Below, piece after piece: positions 7,533 through 17,491 of a stretch of DNA of 64,000 bases. The notes under the pieces are model-generated. The model ran no database searches and was not told the DNA's origin. It saw only the letters and a program-made list of their open reading frames with translations. The stretch comes from Pseudomonas luteola NBRC 103146. Its GTDB lineage: Bacteria; Pseudomonadota; Gammaproteobacteria; Pseudomonadales; Pseudomonadaceae. The stretch is from contig NZ_BDAE01000008.1 of NCBI RefSeq assembly GCF_002091675.1, positions 115,115-179,114 on the forward strand, written 5' to 3'. Each line of letters begins with the position of its first letter. The first letter of the stretch is position 1. The translations under genes and the position numbers were made by a program.

Positions 7533-8670
7533 ATTCAAGCCCTATTTTCAGCACTTCCCCTTCTGACGAATCCGTTAATACGTACAGATAACCATCAGGT
7601 CCCTGGCGAACGTCCCGGATACGTGCCCCTTTTTCTTCCAGCAAACGCTCCTCATGGACAACCTTGTTGCCCTCCAGCTGCAGCCGGATCAGATTCTCTT
7701 GAGCAAGAGCGCCAATGAAGAGGCTGTTTTTCCAGGCGGGAAACTGATCGGCTGAGTAGAAGGCCATGCCGCTGACGCCCGGCGACTTCTCCCATACATA
7801 CAATGGCTGCTCTGTCCCTGGTACGTCCTTGCCCTTTGCTTCCGGAATGGGTGTATAGGAGTAGTTGATCCCGTGGGTAGCCACAGGCCAACCATAATTT
7901 TTACCTGCCAGCGGAATATTGACCTCATCTCCTCCACGAGGCCCATGCTCATTCGTCCACACCTGTCCGGTCCAGGGATTCAGGGCCGCGCCCTGCTGGT
8001 TGCGATGCCCATAGGACCAGATCTCCGGGCGAGCACCTGACTGGCCTACAAAGGGGTTATCGTTCGGAACGGTGCCATCGGCCTTGATGCGAACAAGCTT
8101 GCCCTGGAGCTTATCGAGCGCCTGCGCCGTGATACGTTGGTTGTTCTCACCCAGCGCAATGAATAGATAGCCCTGCTGATCAAACACCAGCCGCGAGCCG
8201 AAATGCGCACCGGTAGAAAGTTTGGGCTCTTGCCTGAAAATCACGGTAAAGCCTTCTACACGGGTCATGTCAGCAGAGAGCGTGCCTCGCCCAACCGCCG
8301 TACCAGCCTTGTCATCCTCGCCTCCCCCTTCGGAGTAACTGAGATAAATAAGACGATCCTCAGCAAAAGAAGGAGACAAAGCCACGTCCATCAAGCCGCC
8401 CTGGCTGCGATTGTAGACAACCGGCAAGCCTGCAATAGGGTTAGATACAGAGCCGTCGCTCTTGAGTACACGTAGGCGCCCGGGCCGCTCGGTTACCAGC
8501 ATTCCCTTTTGATCAGGCAAAAAAGCCAGCCCCCACGGATGGTCCAAGCCTTTCTTAATGACCGTAACGCTAACCTTGCCTTTCTCACTGGGATAGGTAG
8601 CGACCTGTCCCTGAGCAATGACTACATCACTTAACAGCAACGCGCCTGCTGCCAACGCCCACTTAAACAT
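7531..8670 (-). CDS. PQQ-dependent soluble aldose sugar dehydrogenase (YliI/Asd-like)
   Basis: 379 residues with a signal peptide at 1-19 (MFKWALAAGALLLSDVVIA). The mature protein follows the six-bladed beta-propeller family of soluble PQQ glucose dehydrogenase: DHPWGLAFLPD near 43-53, GARPEIWSYGHRNQQGAALNP near 217-237, NEHGPRGGDEVN near 246-257 with the His and metal/PQQ-contacting residues, and PDGYLYVLTD at the end. It should oxidise aldose sugars in the periplasm with PQQ and calcium. No pqq synthesis genes are in view. The gene stands alone with its own promoter region in 8671-8882. Confidence 0.88.
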   Translation of the reverse strand: MFKWALAAGALLLSDVVIAQGQVATYPSEKGKVSVTVIKKGLDHPWGLAFLPDQKGMLVTERPGRLRVLKSDGSVSNPIAGLPVVYNRSQGGLMDVALSPSFAEDRLIYLSYSEGGGEDDKAGTAVGRGTLSADMTRVEGFTVIFRQEPKLSTGAHFGSRLVFDQQGYLFIALGENNQRITAQALDKLQGKLVRIKADGTVPNDNPFVGQSGARPEIWSYGHRNQQGAALNPWTGQVWTNEHGPRGGDEVNIPLAGKNYGWPVATHGINYSYTPIPEAKGKDVPGTEQPLYVWEKSPGVSGMAFYSADQFPAWKNSLFIGALAQENLIRLQLEGNKVVHEERLLEEKGARIRDVRQGPDGYLYVLTDSSEGEVLKIGLE

Positions 8671-8882
8671 AGTGTTCCCCCTTTTAACCGGAGAACTGAC
8701 TGTAGCGCTTTACTTTGGTTAAAAAGGCCCACTCACATAGACAGTTACAATAAGCGAGCGCTTACAAACGTAGTCCGTTTCGGCACCCTTGAACAGGAAT
8801 GGTATTACCCTATAGTAGATCAGTGCTGTGAAAGCAGTGTTAGCGATTCAGGTTGCAGGGGGTTAATCAGGGAAGAGGGGCC
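8671..8882. other. Intergenic stretch without a clear gene
   Basis: Non-coding as far as I can tell. It carries the promoter of the PQQ-dehydrogenase gene in its left part, which I cannot pin down. A short reading frame follows from 8883 and is listed separately. Confidence 0.4.
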
Positions 8883-8975
8883 GTGATCAGCATCGACTCC
8901 TGCATTGGACGTTGCCGTTACCGACTTGACTATACGGGCTACGGCAAAGACAAGCGTTCAATGCATAGAATTTAA
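8883..8975 (+). CDS. Possible 30-codon reading frame with a CIGRCRY motif
   Basis: A GTG at 8883 is preceded by AAGAGGGG and opens 30 codons ending in TAA. The sequence SCIGRCRYRLDYTGYGKD resembles the first half of DUF1289 proteins (CIGVC-x-LD), but the second cysteine pair of that family is absent. It may be a decayed DUF1289 gene, a real microprotein, or chance. It ends eight bases before the minus-strand gene that follows. Confidence 0.25.
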   Translation: MISIDSCIGRCRYRLDYTGYGKDKRSMHRI

Positions 8976-8982
8976 GTAGGGG

Positions 8983-9129
8983 TTAGCGACGACGTGCGCG
9001 ACGACGCTGCTCTTCTGCCAAACGCTCCCGCTCGCGGCTGCGCACAGGAATAGGCTGAAGACGCGGCTGATCAGCCAGGCCCAGCGCCTCGATCAATTTG
9101 GACGCCAGCTCTTGAATACGTTCTTTCAT
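8983..9129 (-). CDS. Small basic protein, 48 residues
   Basis: The ATG at 9129 has AGGAG eight bases upstream (CAGGAGATCGGTG) and gives 48 residues; the frame is open to 9207 but the longer start lacks a ribosome site. Residues 1-18 form an amphipathic helix (MKERIQELASKLIEALGL) and the rest is strongly basic, ending in RRRARRR. A nucleic-acid or ribosome-associated role would fit but is speculation. Confidence 0.65.
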   Translation of the reverse strand: MKERIQELASKLIEALGLADQPRLQPIPVRSRERERLAEEQRRRARRR

Positions 9130-9399
9130 CACCGATCTCCTGAGATCTACTACCTGTAATACAGAGACTGCATGTCTGCCGGAAAATTGCCTGAATAACG
9201 CACTCAACAGATTATCGGCAGGCTTACCTTAATATTGAGTCAATTTTGCCCTATTCAATTCCAGAACTATTGCCCCAGCCGTAACACTATATTTCGCTCA
9301 ACCCAAACGGCCTGTGCGCTACGTTGCAAACAGACAAGTATGCAACCAGAACCAGTTTTTGAAGGACTAAACAGTAGTGCTCTGGAAGAGGCAGTATTC

Positions 9400-10263
9400 A
9401 TGCGTGTTCCGCTTTCACCCTGGCTGGTCATCTTTGCCATTGCCCTAAGCGTCGGGGCCTGTACCCGTGTCGGATTTGCCTATAAGCACCTCAATACGCT
9501 TATACCGTGGTCGATGAACGATTACCTCGACATGAACTCCGAGCAGCGTCGTTGGTTTGACGAACGGTTGGCAGACCATCTGCGTTGGCACTGTAGCCAC
9601 GAGCTGCCTCGCTATCTGGAGTGGATGGATGGCATCAAGACTATGGTGCGTAACCAGCAGGTATCCCCAGTAACGATCAGGGCTCGCATGGATGAACTCA
9701 AACAGGCCGTCGATACCCTGGCGGTTGAAATCACACCGACCAGTACCGATCTGTTAAAACAGCTGACCGATCAGCAGGTCGCAGAGCTGAAGGAAGAGTT
9801 GGACCGTGACATCAGGGACCGTCGTAAAAAGTACCTCGACCCTTCCCGCGGCGAACAGATTCGAGATCGGGCCGCTCGTATGGAGGAACGCATCAGCTTC
9901 TGGACAGGCTCGCTCAATCCGGCTCAGAAAGACCGAATCATGCAATGGTCGGTGCAACTTGGTGATCAAAATCAGGCCTGGGTCGGCAATCGGATTCAGT
10001 GGCAGCGAGAACTGCTTGAGGCCTTGCAACATCGCGGCGAGCCAGATTTCCCACAGCGCGTCAAACAGCTGCTGCAGGATCGGGAAAGCCTGTGGACGCC
10101 TGCTTACCGGGAAAGCTTTTCGAAAACTCAGGAGGCAGCGATTTCGCTTATTGACGACGTGTACAAAACCACGGATGAAACACAGCGTAATCAGATCGTC
10201 AGTCGATTAACGGATATACAGAAAGACCTTGAACCTCAACGGTGCGATAGAACGAAAAATTAG
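9400..10263 (+). CDS. DUF6279-family lipoprotein
   Basis: 287 residues from the ATG at 9400, which has GGAAGAGG upstream. The frame is open 55 codons further but only this start gives a proper signal: MRVPLSPWLVIFAIALSVGAC, with lipobox SVGAC and acylated Cys at 21. The next segment (TRVGFAYKHLNTLIPWSMNDYLDMNSEQRRWFDERL) is typical of the pseudomonad DUF6279 lipoproteins. The rest is almost all alpha-helical and highly charged. Periplasm-facing outer-membrane anchoring is expected. Function is not known for the family. Confidence 0.8.
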   Translation: MRVPLSPWLVIFAIALSVGACTRVGFAYKHLNTLIPWSMNDYLDMNSEQRRWFDERLADHLRWHCSHELPRYLEWMDGIKTMVRNQQVSPVTIRARMDELKQAVDTLAVEITPTSTDLLKQLTDQQVAELKEELDRDIRDRRKKYLDPSRGEQIRDRAARMEERISFWTGSLNPAQKDRIMQWSVQLGDQNQAWVGNRIQWQRELLEALQHRGEPDFPQRVKQLLQDRESLWTPAYRESFSKTQEAAISLIDDVYKTTDETQRNQIVSRLTDIQKDLEPQRCDRTKN

Positions 10264-10592
10264 CACGATCAGCGGAACTGTTGAGTAATTACCTGAGGTC
10301 TTATTCCTAAGTTTGTAATATTGGTCAAAATTTAACCGACGAATGACCTTTTCCAATTCGGCTAGATCGATATTATTCCCCTGAGCCTGTTTTACGTGCC
10401 TGAGTGCCTGGCTCCTCCTGTCATAACAAGAACGTAGCGTGTTCCACGTGGCGGACTTTTTTGAATATTAACTACCTGCTCAACCCCGGATGAATGTTGA
10501 CGTCAGGCATTGCTTTGGCCTCTGGCTGTTTGCCTGCTAGTGCAGGCTGCTGAGCAATCGCCGCTCCTGTTAAACCTAGGGGAGTGAAACCC
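10264..10592. other. Intergenic stretch upstream of the porin gene
   Basis: About 330 bases with no credible gene. A short hairpin (GCCTGC / GCAGGC, 10532-10547) and the palindrome CCACGTGG (10444-10451) are visible. The A/T-rich part around 10300-10380 may hold the promoter. No convincing sigma-70 pair was found. Confidence 0.4.
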
Positions 10593-11321
10593 ATGCCAAA
10601 CCCTTCATGGCTTGTTTTTATTGTGGCGGCTCTTGCCTCCGGTACTGCTACAGCCCAGACGCTCTTGCAGCGTGACCTGGGCGGCTTCGATATGACCCTG
10701 GGAACGACCCAGACGCGCACTATGGCCCAGGGACTCGTCAAGCCTTCTAACGGCGCAGTAAATGGCGGTCTGGATTTCACCCATGACACTGGCTTGTATT
10801 TTGGCCAGTGGACGGCGAACAGCGGATCCTCCGCGGATAACCTGTCCATTGAAATGGATACTTATGCGGGCTACAAGCATCGCTTTGCCAGCAGCGGATA
10901 CGGTTATGAATTCGGCCTGATCAATTACGATCACGTCACGCAGGACGTAGAACCCAGCCGGGAAATCTACTCCGGTATTAGCATCTTCGGCAGCCGCTTT
11001 GGCGCGGCGTTCGCCAATGATCCCGACCGTAGCAACACATCTCTTTACGCGGACCTGGGTACTACTCCGATTCTCGGAATGGGCCTTTCCATGCGTTATG
11101 GAAATTACATGCTGAACTCGCCGGTGACGCTGGCAAGTGGCGACATGGTTCGCTCGTATAATGATTGGTCGGTAAATCTGACCCGCAAATGGGCTGATAC
11201 TCAGTTCAACTTTTCTTACACCGGAACCAGTCTTCAGGGACAGGATTGCTCATCCTATTCAGGACACAACGCCTACTGCGATACCGCTTTATTGCTGAAG
11301 GCGTCGCACCCTCTGTTTTAA
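10593..11321 (+). CDS. TorF-family putative porin
   Basis: 242 residues from the ATG at 10593 with AGGGGAG eight bases upstream; a GTG at 10584 overlaps that ribosome site. Signal peptide MPNPSWLVFIVAALASGTATA. The mature protein has the TIGR02001/TorF pattern: TLGTTQTRTMAQGL, then VNGGLDFTHDTGLYFGQWTAN, then EMDTYAGYKHRF, with alternating aromatic and glycine residues of outer-membrane beta strands and two Cys near the C-terminal loop. It ends in Phe, as outer-membrane beta-barrels do. Solute unknown. Confidence 0.75.
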   Translation: MPNPSWLVFIVAALASGTATAQTLLQRDLGGFDMTLGTTQTRTMAQGLVKPSNGAVNGGLDFTHDTGLYFGQWTANSGSSADNLSIEMDTYAGYKHRFASSGYGYEFGLINYDHVTQDVEPSREIYSGISIFGSRFGAAFANDPDRSNTSLYADLGTTPILGMGLSMRYGNYMLNSPVTLASGDMVRSYNDWSVNLTRKWADTQFNFSYTGTSLQGQDCSSYSGHNAYCDTALLLKASHPLF

Positions 11322-11323
11322 GT

Positions 11324-11351
11324 CACCCAGCGGTCATAAGACCGCTGGGTG
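11324..11351. terminator. Long hairpin between convergent genes
   Basis: CACCCAGCGGTC (11324-11335) and GACCGCTGGGTG (11340-11351) form a perfect 12-bp stem with a 4-base loop, three bases after the porin stop and just before the minus-strand chemoreceptor stop. There is no T run on either side, but the position suggests transcription termination from both directions. Confidence 0.65.
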
Positions 11352-11358
11352 CAATAGG

Positions 11359-12867
11359 TTAAAGACTGGTTTTGAAAACACTACTTAATTGATGGAACTG
11401 CTCTGAGAGGCTTTTCAAACGCTGGCTTTCATGCTCAAGCCCTTCCGCTTCTAAAGCATTCTTTTCGGTGATTGTCCGTACAGAGTAGAGGTGCTTACTT
11501 ACCTCGCCAGTGACTTCAACCTGATGACAGGAGGTAGCTGCTACTTGCGCATTGATATCGTTAATGGCACGGATGTCATCGGAGATCAATTGCAAGGACT
11601 GAGCGCTCTTGTGCACATCGCTAGCGCAGCGAACCGCGCGCTCTCGGCTTTCCTGCATGGCTTCTACTGCACTTTTGCTTCCCATCTGCAATGAGCCAAT
11701 GATGTTTTCGATCTCTGAGGTCGAGGCCGCTGTCTTCTGCGCCAATGCCCTCACCTCATCTGCCACCACCGCAAACCCTCGACCCTGATCTCCAGCCCGG
11801 GCCGCCTCGATGGCTGCGTTAAGCGCCAGAAGGTTAGTTTGCTCGGCAATCGCTTTGATGACTTCCAGCACTTTTCCGATCTGTTGAGAGTGAGCGGCCA
11901 AAGCGCGCATTTCCTCATCGGTTCCCTCAAGATGCTCAGCCAGAAGGCTGAACTCCTTTTGCATGGCATTCAGATCGGTACTGCCTTTATAAGCACGCTT
12001 AGTCGCCTGACCGGCTACTTGAGCAGCCTGCTGAGCCTGTTCAGCAGCTATACCGATTGTGGCTCCCATCTGATCAATAGCAGATGAAACCTTAGTAATT
12101 TGCTCATGCTGTATGCGTGAGCCCTCACGCATGTGAGAAGTGGCTTTAGCCATCCCCTCACCGGCAACAAAGAGCCCTTGGCTGTTAGAAACGACACTTC
12201 CAACAGTGTGGTCGAGCGAGTCAAGAAATCCGTTGAACCGGTCTGTCAGTTCGTTTTTCAGTGAAATGCGATAGCTCAGATCGACCGCCTGACCATGGCG
12301 TGTCAGATAGTTTACTGCCAGTAACAAGGATTCACTGACAACCGCCTGCTTACGGGTATGAAGCGACAGATAGATAAGAATGGCGCTTTCCAACACCACA
12401 TAAAACGCGTGCAGGAAAATAACGCCCCATGTTTCGCTACGATGGATGACATGCAGATCCCATCCTGACGCTTGGATTGCATAAAATCCAACATGATGAA
12501 CAGCGATAACGCCCGCCGCTATGAGAATAGGTAACCAGTCACGGTAATACACCAGAAACGCCAACAGTACAAAGACGCCGAAGTGCATTTCCTCCATGCC
12601 TTGCAAGAGGTGGATCTGCAAGGCAGCAAAACCCATGAATACAACGGCTATGGTGCAACGCATCAGGCGTGAGCCGGGTGCAACGCTATAAAGCACTGTA
12701 GGCAAAGCAGCCAATGCTCCACCGACAAGCAGGGCCTGCGTAAGACTTCCTTCCCAGTAGGTCAGGCAGAGCGAATAGACGAACATGACCCAAACCACAG
12801 CCAACATCAACTTATCGGCCTTGCGGTAGTAGGTATTCAGGGAATAAACGGACTCGGACACAGGCAT
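11359..12867 (-). CDS. Methyl-accepting chemotaxis protein with multi-pass N-terminal domain
   Basis: 502 residues from the ATG at 12867; a GTG at 12861 is better spaced from GAGGG and a TTG at 12879 is also in frame, so the exact start is uncertain. Residues 20-180 contain about six membrane helices with short loops, so the sensor is in the membrane rather than periplasmic. There is no obvious full HAMP domain. The signalling tip is canonical ([20 protein letters not shown], then [17 protein letters not shown]). It should feed CheA/CheW. No che genes are nearby, and the stimulus cannot be deduced. Confidence 0.9.
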   Translation of the reverse strand: MPVSESVYSLNTYYRKADKLMLAVVWVMFVYSLCLTYWEGSLTQALLVGGALAALPTVLYSVAPGSRLMRCTIAVVFMGFAALQIHLLQGMEEMHFGVFVLLAFLVYYRDWLPILIAAGVIAVHHVGFYAIQASGWDLHVIHRSETWGVIFLHAFYVVLESAILIYLSLHTRKQAVVSESLLLAVNYLTRHGQAVDLSYRISLKNELTDRFNGFLDSLDHTVGSVVSNSQGLFVAGEGMAKATSHMREGSRIQHEQITKVSSAIDQMGATIGIAAEQAQQAAQVAGQATKRAYKGSTDLNAMQKEFSLLAEHLEGTDEEMRALAAHSQQIGKVLEVIKAIAEQTNLLALNAAIEAARAGDQGRGFAVVADEVRALAQKTAASTSEIENIIGSLQMGSKSAVEAMQESRERAVRCASDVHKSAQSLQLISDDIRAINDINAQVAATSCHQVEVTGEVSKHLYSVRTITEKNALEAEGLEHESQRLKSLSEQFHQLSSVFKTSL

Positions 12868-13004
12868 GCCCTCTACCAAGAAATAATTGTTTAATGGGTC
12901 GACACAGTCGTGTCGTAGGAGGTATCGACCTGCTGCCTGAATTTATTGAGTAAGCGCCTGATTAAACTTATCTAATCACGACAAATGGCAAAGTAATGAG
13001 CAGA

Positions 13005-16000
13005 CTATTCATAAACGCTGCTTACGCCTGTCTGTGCAAGGTAGGCGTCACCTCGAATCAGCAGTAGCCGGGCCTTTTGTTCTTCCTCTGGCTCTAAGGC
13101 GATCAACACCTTGAACTTACCGGCCACCCAGGCCGCAATCGGTACGCCATTTCTGAACAGCAGCCGATTCCCCATGACCGCAGGAACCTTGGCTCCAGGT
13201 AGCAGTGTACCGGCAAGATTGAGTGGGTCTACGGCGGCAATACGCACATAGCGTTCAGTTGCGGCACGTGTTCGCACGGCGCGTAGTAGCGCAACAGCTT
13301 CCGGCAAGGCGAACTGCTCACCGGAAAGACCCGCTATGAAACGCCCGCCGCGTATGTCTCCTCGCGCTTCGAGACGGTGATAGATGCGCAGCAGTTCGCG
13401 CCAGGGCGGCAAGGCGTCTGCCTCCCGTGCCAGCAGGTGCCAGCTGATGACGCCATATCGCTTCAGCAACACCCAGGCAATGTGCTCCATGACGTCATCA
13501 CCCCAGCGTGGGGGTTTGGATACCTGCTGCACGGCTTCTGCTGCAGGCGGCCGGATCAATGCCCAGCGGCCTGCATCGTCCATCCCGCCATACAGAGGCA
13601 CCCTGCCCCGACGACTCGTGGTACGGCTGCCCCGCTTGGCGGCTGGCAGTAATAACGCCCTCAATCCGGCAAAGCTGTCTGCGTTGACCATCCCTGTATT
13701 GACCAACTCGCCCAGGGCATTTTCCAGCTCTGTCCGCAACAAACGAGCTTCGCTCATCAGTTCGTCAAAAAACAGCGCGCCGCGACGGGACAGGGCATCC
13801 ATGACCTTTTGTGCCTTAGGTGAAAGCTCCGGCTCGGCCGAATGAGCAGACAGCGCATTCCAGACAGCCAAGTCGCGTCTGGGCAATAAAACAATGGGAG
13901 AAGCTCGTACAGGTCCGCCAGCAGCTTTGCTTACGGGATCCAGGCGCATCCACACCATACGCCCGCTACGACACAGATCATCCAACCAATGAAAGCCATA
14001 ATCCGGCAGGCGCGCAGGTAATATCTCACTTTCCCAGCCTGCAGCAGCCACCTGATACCCTTCCAGCTGGGTCAGTACCGCTGACAAGGCTTCGATCCCT
14101 CTGGCCTGGGTCTCAGGTGTGACGTGCTGCCAGTCAAACAGGAACTGCATGAAATCCGTACAACTCACCGGCTCAATCTCACGACGTAGCCGGTTGACGG
14201 TATAGCGGTGAATGCGAGCCAGCAGATGACGCTCACACCATTCCTCTTCAGCAGCGACAGGCGTGAAACGCCCCCGCAAAACATAACCTTCCCGCTCCAG
14301 TGCAGCGAGTGCCACCATGAGCTCTGAGGCTGAAAGTCCCATGTGCTGGCTCAGCGTTGTTAACGTCAGCGGACCGAAGCCTGTCAGCCGGGCACGTATG
14401 AGCTCTACCAGCGCCTCTTCCCGAGTGTATATCTCATCAAGTTCGACAGGCAGTGAGCCATCAGGATCACGTGTCATTCCCGGATAAACCAGTTCCAAAA
14501 GGCGTACACGCTCAACCGGGGCCCAAAAGACCTGATGTGGCGTAACAACACGGCATACCCGACCTGCCTTGAGTAACCTGGCCAGAAACGGTTTCCAGCT
14601 GTTTTGCGCAGACATCTCTTTTTCAGTCATGCACACCAGTCCTGTGAGCGCTTCGTGCAGCTCATCGGCATCACGTGCCTGCGGCCAGGCCTGCTCCCGT
14701 ACTGAGTCAATCGCCTCGGCATCGAGCGCACCCAGATCATCGCCAGTCGCGGAATCCAACCAACGCCGATTCATCACAGCCAGCGTTCTGCGCTCCTCTA
14801 AAGGAGCATCGTCCAGAAAGGCATAGGGGCGTGCGGTAAGAATTTCGGCTGCAAGGGGTGACGGTGCAGGCAGATCGCAAACCTTTGTCGCGACCGTACC
14901 CGCCTCGATATTCCCGAGCAGCTCCAGCCAGGCGCGGCTATTCATGGATACCTGTAGGCAGTCATGCAGGGTCTGCTTGACCAGCGGATGCTCGGGAACC
15001 TCACGCTCGCCAACAATGTTTTCCAGACAAGCCACCTGATCGGGAAAGACGGTTGCCAGCAGATCATCGCTGCGCATCCGCTGGACCTGAGTCGCGACCT
15101 TCCGACCTGCCGTGAACCGCGGCAAGGCCAATGCGGTGGTGGCATTCCAGCGCCAGCGAATGCCAAAAAGCGGTGCCTCAAGCAGCGCCTGTATAAGAAT
15201 GTGCTCCGCACTTGCTGAGTGCAGGTACCGCCACATCTCTTCCAGCGGAAAACTATGGCTCGTAGAGAGCGAAAGGATGAGAGCATCCTCTGTCGCCGCC
15301 GCTTGCAGCTCCACATTGAAACGGCGGCAGAACCGCTTGCGCAGCGCCAGTCCCCAGGCTCGGTTGACACGGCTTCCATAAATCGAATGGATGACAAGCT
15401 GCATGCCGCCTGCCTCATCGAAAAACCGTTCCATTACCAACGTCTGCCGGGTCGGTAACGCACCCAGCATCTGTCGAGCACGTCCCAGATAATCGACGAT
15501 CTGCTCAGCCGCCGCCGCTGGAAGCTCTTTTTCCACTTTCAGCCATTCGATGACCGACGCCGTATCGGATAAGCGTAGCTCCAGCTCATGACGCAAGCGC
15601 GAAACACCGTGTGAGAGCTCATCTGTTCTCCCAGGTGCTTCGCCGTGCCAAAATGGAATAGTGGGCGGCTGACCCTGTGCGTCCTCAACGCGGACACGTC
15701 CACTTTCGATCTTGAGAATTCGATAGGACGTATTGCCCAGCTGAAAGATATCGCCAACCAGGCTCTCGACCGCGAAGTCCTCATTGACCGTCCCGACCCC
15801 ATGCCCCTGCGGCTCCAGCACGACAGAATAATCGCCGGTTTCAGGAATGGTCCCACCGCTCATGACCGCAGTCATCCTGCCACCACGACGACCGCGCAAG
15901 AGCCCGTTCACGGCGTCGCGGTGCACATAGGCGGTTCGAACACCTCGCCGATGGCTAAAGCCTTCACACAGCATCGTCACTACCGCGTTGAAGTCAGTTC

Positions 16001-17375
16001 GTGACAGTGCCGCATAGGGCTCGGCACATCGGACCAGCGTAAACAAGGCGTCCTCGTCCCACTCACGGCATGCGGTTTCCGCTACGACCTGTTGTGCCAG
16101 CACATCCAGCGGCTGCCTAGGAATAACCAACGTATCCATTTCGCCACGTCGGATGCAATCAAGCAACGCTGCACATTCGATCAGATCATCCCGAGACGTT
16201 GGGAACAGTCGCCCTTTCGGAATCCCTTCGACATGGTGACCCGAGCGGCCTACACGCTGAAGAAAAGCGGCAATGGAGCGAGGTGACCCGATCTGGCAGA
16301 CCAGATCAACCTCACCAATATCGATGCCCAATTCCAGCGATGCGGTTGCTACAAGCACCTTGAGTTCGCCACGCTTGAGGCGCTGCTCGGCGTCGAGGCG
16401 CTGCTCCTTGGCCAGACTGCCATGGTGGGCGGCCACTGCCCGACTGCCGAGCCGGTCCGTCAGATGTCTAGCCATGCGCTCGGCCATACGCCGCGTATTG
16501 ACGAAAATCAGCGTCGTTCGATGGGCCTCAGCCTGCTCGGCCAGACGATCATAAAGCCCTTCCCACGCTTCATTGGACATCACAGGCTGCAGCGGAGCGG
16601 GCGGTACTTCAAGAGCAAGATCCCGAACACGATCATGGCCGATATCAACGACCGCACAAGGTCTTTCCTGCCCTGCTCTATCGCACCCCACCAGAAAGCG
16701 CGCGACGGCGCCGATAGGCTTTTGTGTAGCCGACAATCCAATACGTACCAGTAGCCGCTCGCACAGAGCCTCCAGGCGCGCAAGAGAAAGGCTCAGATGA
16801 CTACCCCGCTTTCCGTCGGCGATGGCATGGATCTCATCCACAATGACGCTGCGCACCGTCCGTAGCAGTACGCGTCCAGAATCTGAGCCCAGCAGTACAT
16901 AAAGCGATTCCGGCGTCGTCACCAGGATATGTGGTGGCCGTTTACGCATGGCATTACGCTCGCGCTGCGGTGTATCGCCTGTTCTGACGGCCGTTCGGAT
17001 CGCTACAGACGGCAGACCACACTGTTCAAGCTCAGCCGTGATACCTGCGAGCGGCTTTTCCAGATTGATTCGAATATCGTTCGATAACGCCTTGAGCGGT
17101 GAAACGTAAACAACCCAGGTCTCATCCGGCAAGGCACCGTTGTGTTCAACACCCAGGCGTACCAGTTCATCGATTGCTGCCATAAAGGCTGTCAGGGTCT
17201 TGCCAGAGCCGGTAGGCGCTGCGACCAACGTCGACTGTCCTGCCCTGATGGCAGGCCAGGCATGCTGCTGGGCTTGGGTTGGATAGGCGAAGGTACGCGA
17301 GAACCAGGACTGCACGGCAGGATGAAAACCTGCCAGAGTCTCTTGGCTGGAAGCGGGACGTAAAGGATAAGTCAT
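13005..17375 (-). CDS. lhr: Large ATP-dependent helicase Lhr
   Basis: 1456 residues, close to the roughly 1500 of long Lhr proteins. The helicase core lies in about residues 1-450: Walker A AAPTGSGKT near 53-61, VVYVSPLKAL, DEIH at motif II, SATQKP at motif III, a second RecA domain with VATASLELGID and QRVGRSGHH at motif VI. The long C-terminal part (about 450-1456) holds the winged-helix and Lhr-specific domains, including SIYGSRVN. Lhr unwinds DNA:RNA hybrids and has been tied to DNA repair. In many pseudomonads lhr sits beside a ligase/nuclease set; none is seen here. Confidence 0.93.
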   Translation of the reverse strand: MTYPLRPASSQETLAGFHPAVQSWFSRTFAYPTQAQQHAWPAIRAGQSTLVAAPTGSGKTLTAFMAAIDELVRLGVEHNGALPDETWVVYVSPLKALSNDIRINLEKPLAGITAELEQCGLPSVAIRTAVRTGDTPQRERNAMRKRPPHILVTTPESLYVLLGSDSGRVLLRTVRSVIVDEIHAIADGKRGSHLSLSLARLEALCERLLVRIGLSATQKPIGAVARFLVGCDRAGQERPCAVVDIGHDRVRDLALEVPPAPLQPVMSNEAWEGLYDRLAEQAEAHRTTLIFVNTRRMAERMARHLTDRLGSRAVAAHHGSLAKEQRLDAEQRLKRGELKVLVATASLELGIDIGEVDLVCQIGSPRSIAAFLQRVGRSGHHVEGIPKGRLFPTSRDDLIECAALLDCIRRGEMDTLVIPRQPLDVLAQQVVAETACREWDEDALFTLVRCAEPYAALSRTDFNAVVTMLCEGFSHRRGVRTAYVHRDAVNGLLRGRRGGRMTAVMSGGTIPETGDYSVVLEPQGHGVGTVNEDFAVESLVGDIFQLGNTSYRILKIESGRVRVEDAQGQPPTIPFWHGEAPGRTDELSHGVSRLRHELELRLSDTASVIEWLKVEKELPAAAAEQIVDYLGRARQMLGALPTRQTLVMERFFDEAGGMQLVIHSIYGSRVNRAWGLALRKRFCRRFNVELQAAATEDALILSLSTSHSFPLEEMWRYLHSASAEHILIQALLEAPLFGIRWRWNATTALALPRFTAGRKVATQVQRMRSDDLLATVFPDQVACLENIVGEREVPEHPLVKQTLHDCLQVSMNSRAWLELLGNIEAGTVATKVCDLPAPSPLAAEILTARPYAFLDDAPLEERRTLAVMNRRWLDSATGDDLGALDAEAIDSVREQAWPQARDADELHEALTGLVCMTEKEMSAQNSWKPFLARLLKAGRVCRVVTPHQVFWAPVERVRLLELVYPGMTRDPDGSLPVELDEIYTREEALVELIRARLTGFGPLTLTTLSQHMGLSASELMVALAALEREGYVLRGRFTPVAAEEEWCERHLLARIHRYTVNRLRREIEPVSCTDFMQFLFDWQHVTPETQARGIEALSAVLTQLEGYQVAAAGWESEILPARLPDYGFHWLDDLCRSGRMVWMRLDPVSKAAGGPVRASPIVLLPRRDLAVWNALSAHSAEPELSPKAQKVMDALSRRGALFFDELMSEARLLRTELENALGELVNTGMVNADSFAGLRALLLPAAKRGSRTTSRRGRVPLYGGMDDAGRWALIRPPAAEAVQQVSKPPRWGDDVMEHIAWVLLKRYGVISWHLLAREADALPPWRELLRIYHRLEARGDIRGGRFIAGLSGEQFALPEAVALLRAVRTRAATERYVRIAAVDPLNLAGTLLPGAKVPAVMGNRLLFRNGVPIAAWVAGKFKVLIALEPEEEQKARLLLIRGDAYLAQTGVSSVYE

Positions 17376-17423
17376 GACCCCACTATGGGAGCGACTTCGA
17401 TAACAGACAAGGCGGTATAAACG

Positions 17424-17460
17424 AAGCCGGACGAGTGGGTTTCTCCACTTCGCCCGGCTT
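17424..17460 (-). terminator. Terminator-like hairpin after the MFS gene
   Basis: Near-perfect inverted repeat AAGCCGGACGAGTGG / CCACTTCGCCCGGCTT with a 6-base loop. Read on the minus strand it is followed by CGTTTAT. It lies 32 bases after the MFS stop codon and before lhr. Confidence 0.6.
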
Positions 17461-17491
17461 AGTAACAGACGATTGCATCAAGCCTTCTGAC

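Noticed and set aside
10497..10525. TTGACG as -35 of the TorF-like porin gene
   Set aside because: At 17 bases spacing there is nothing like a -10 element.
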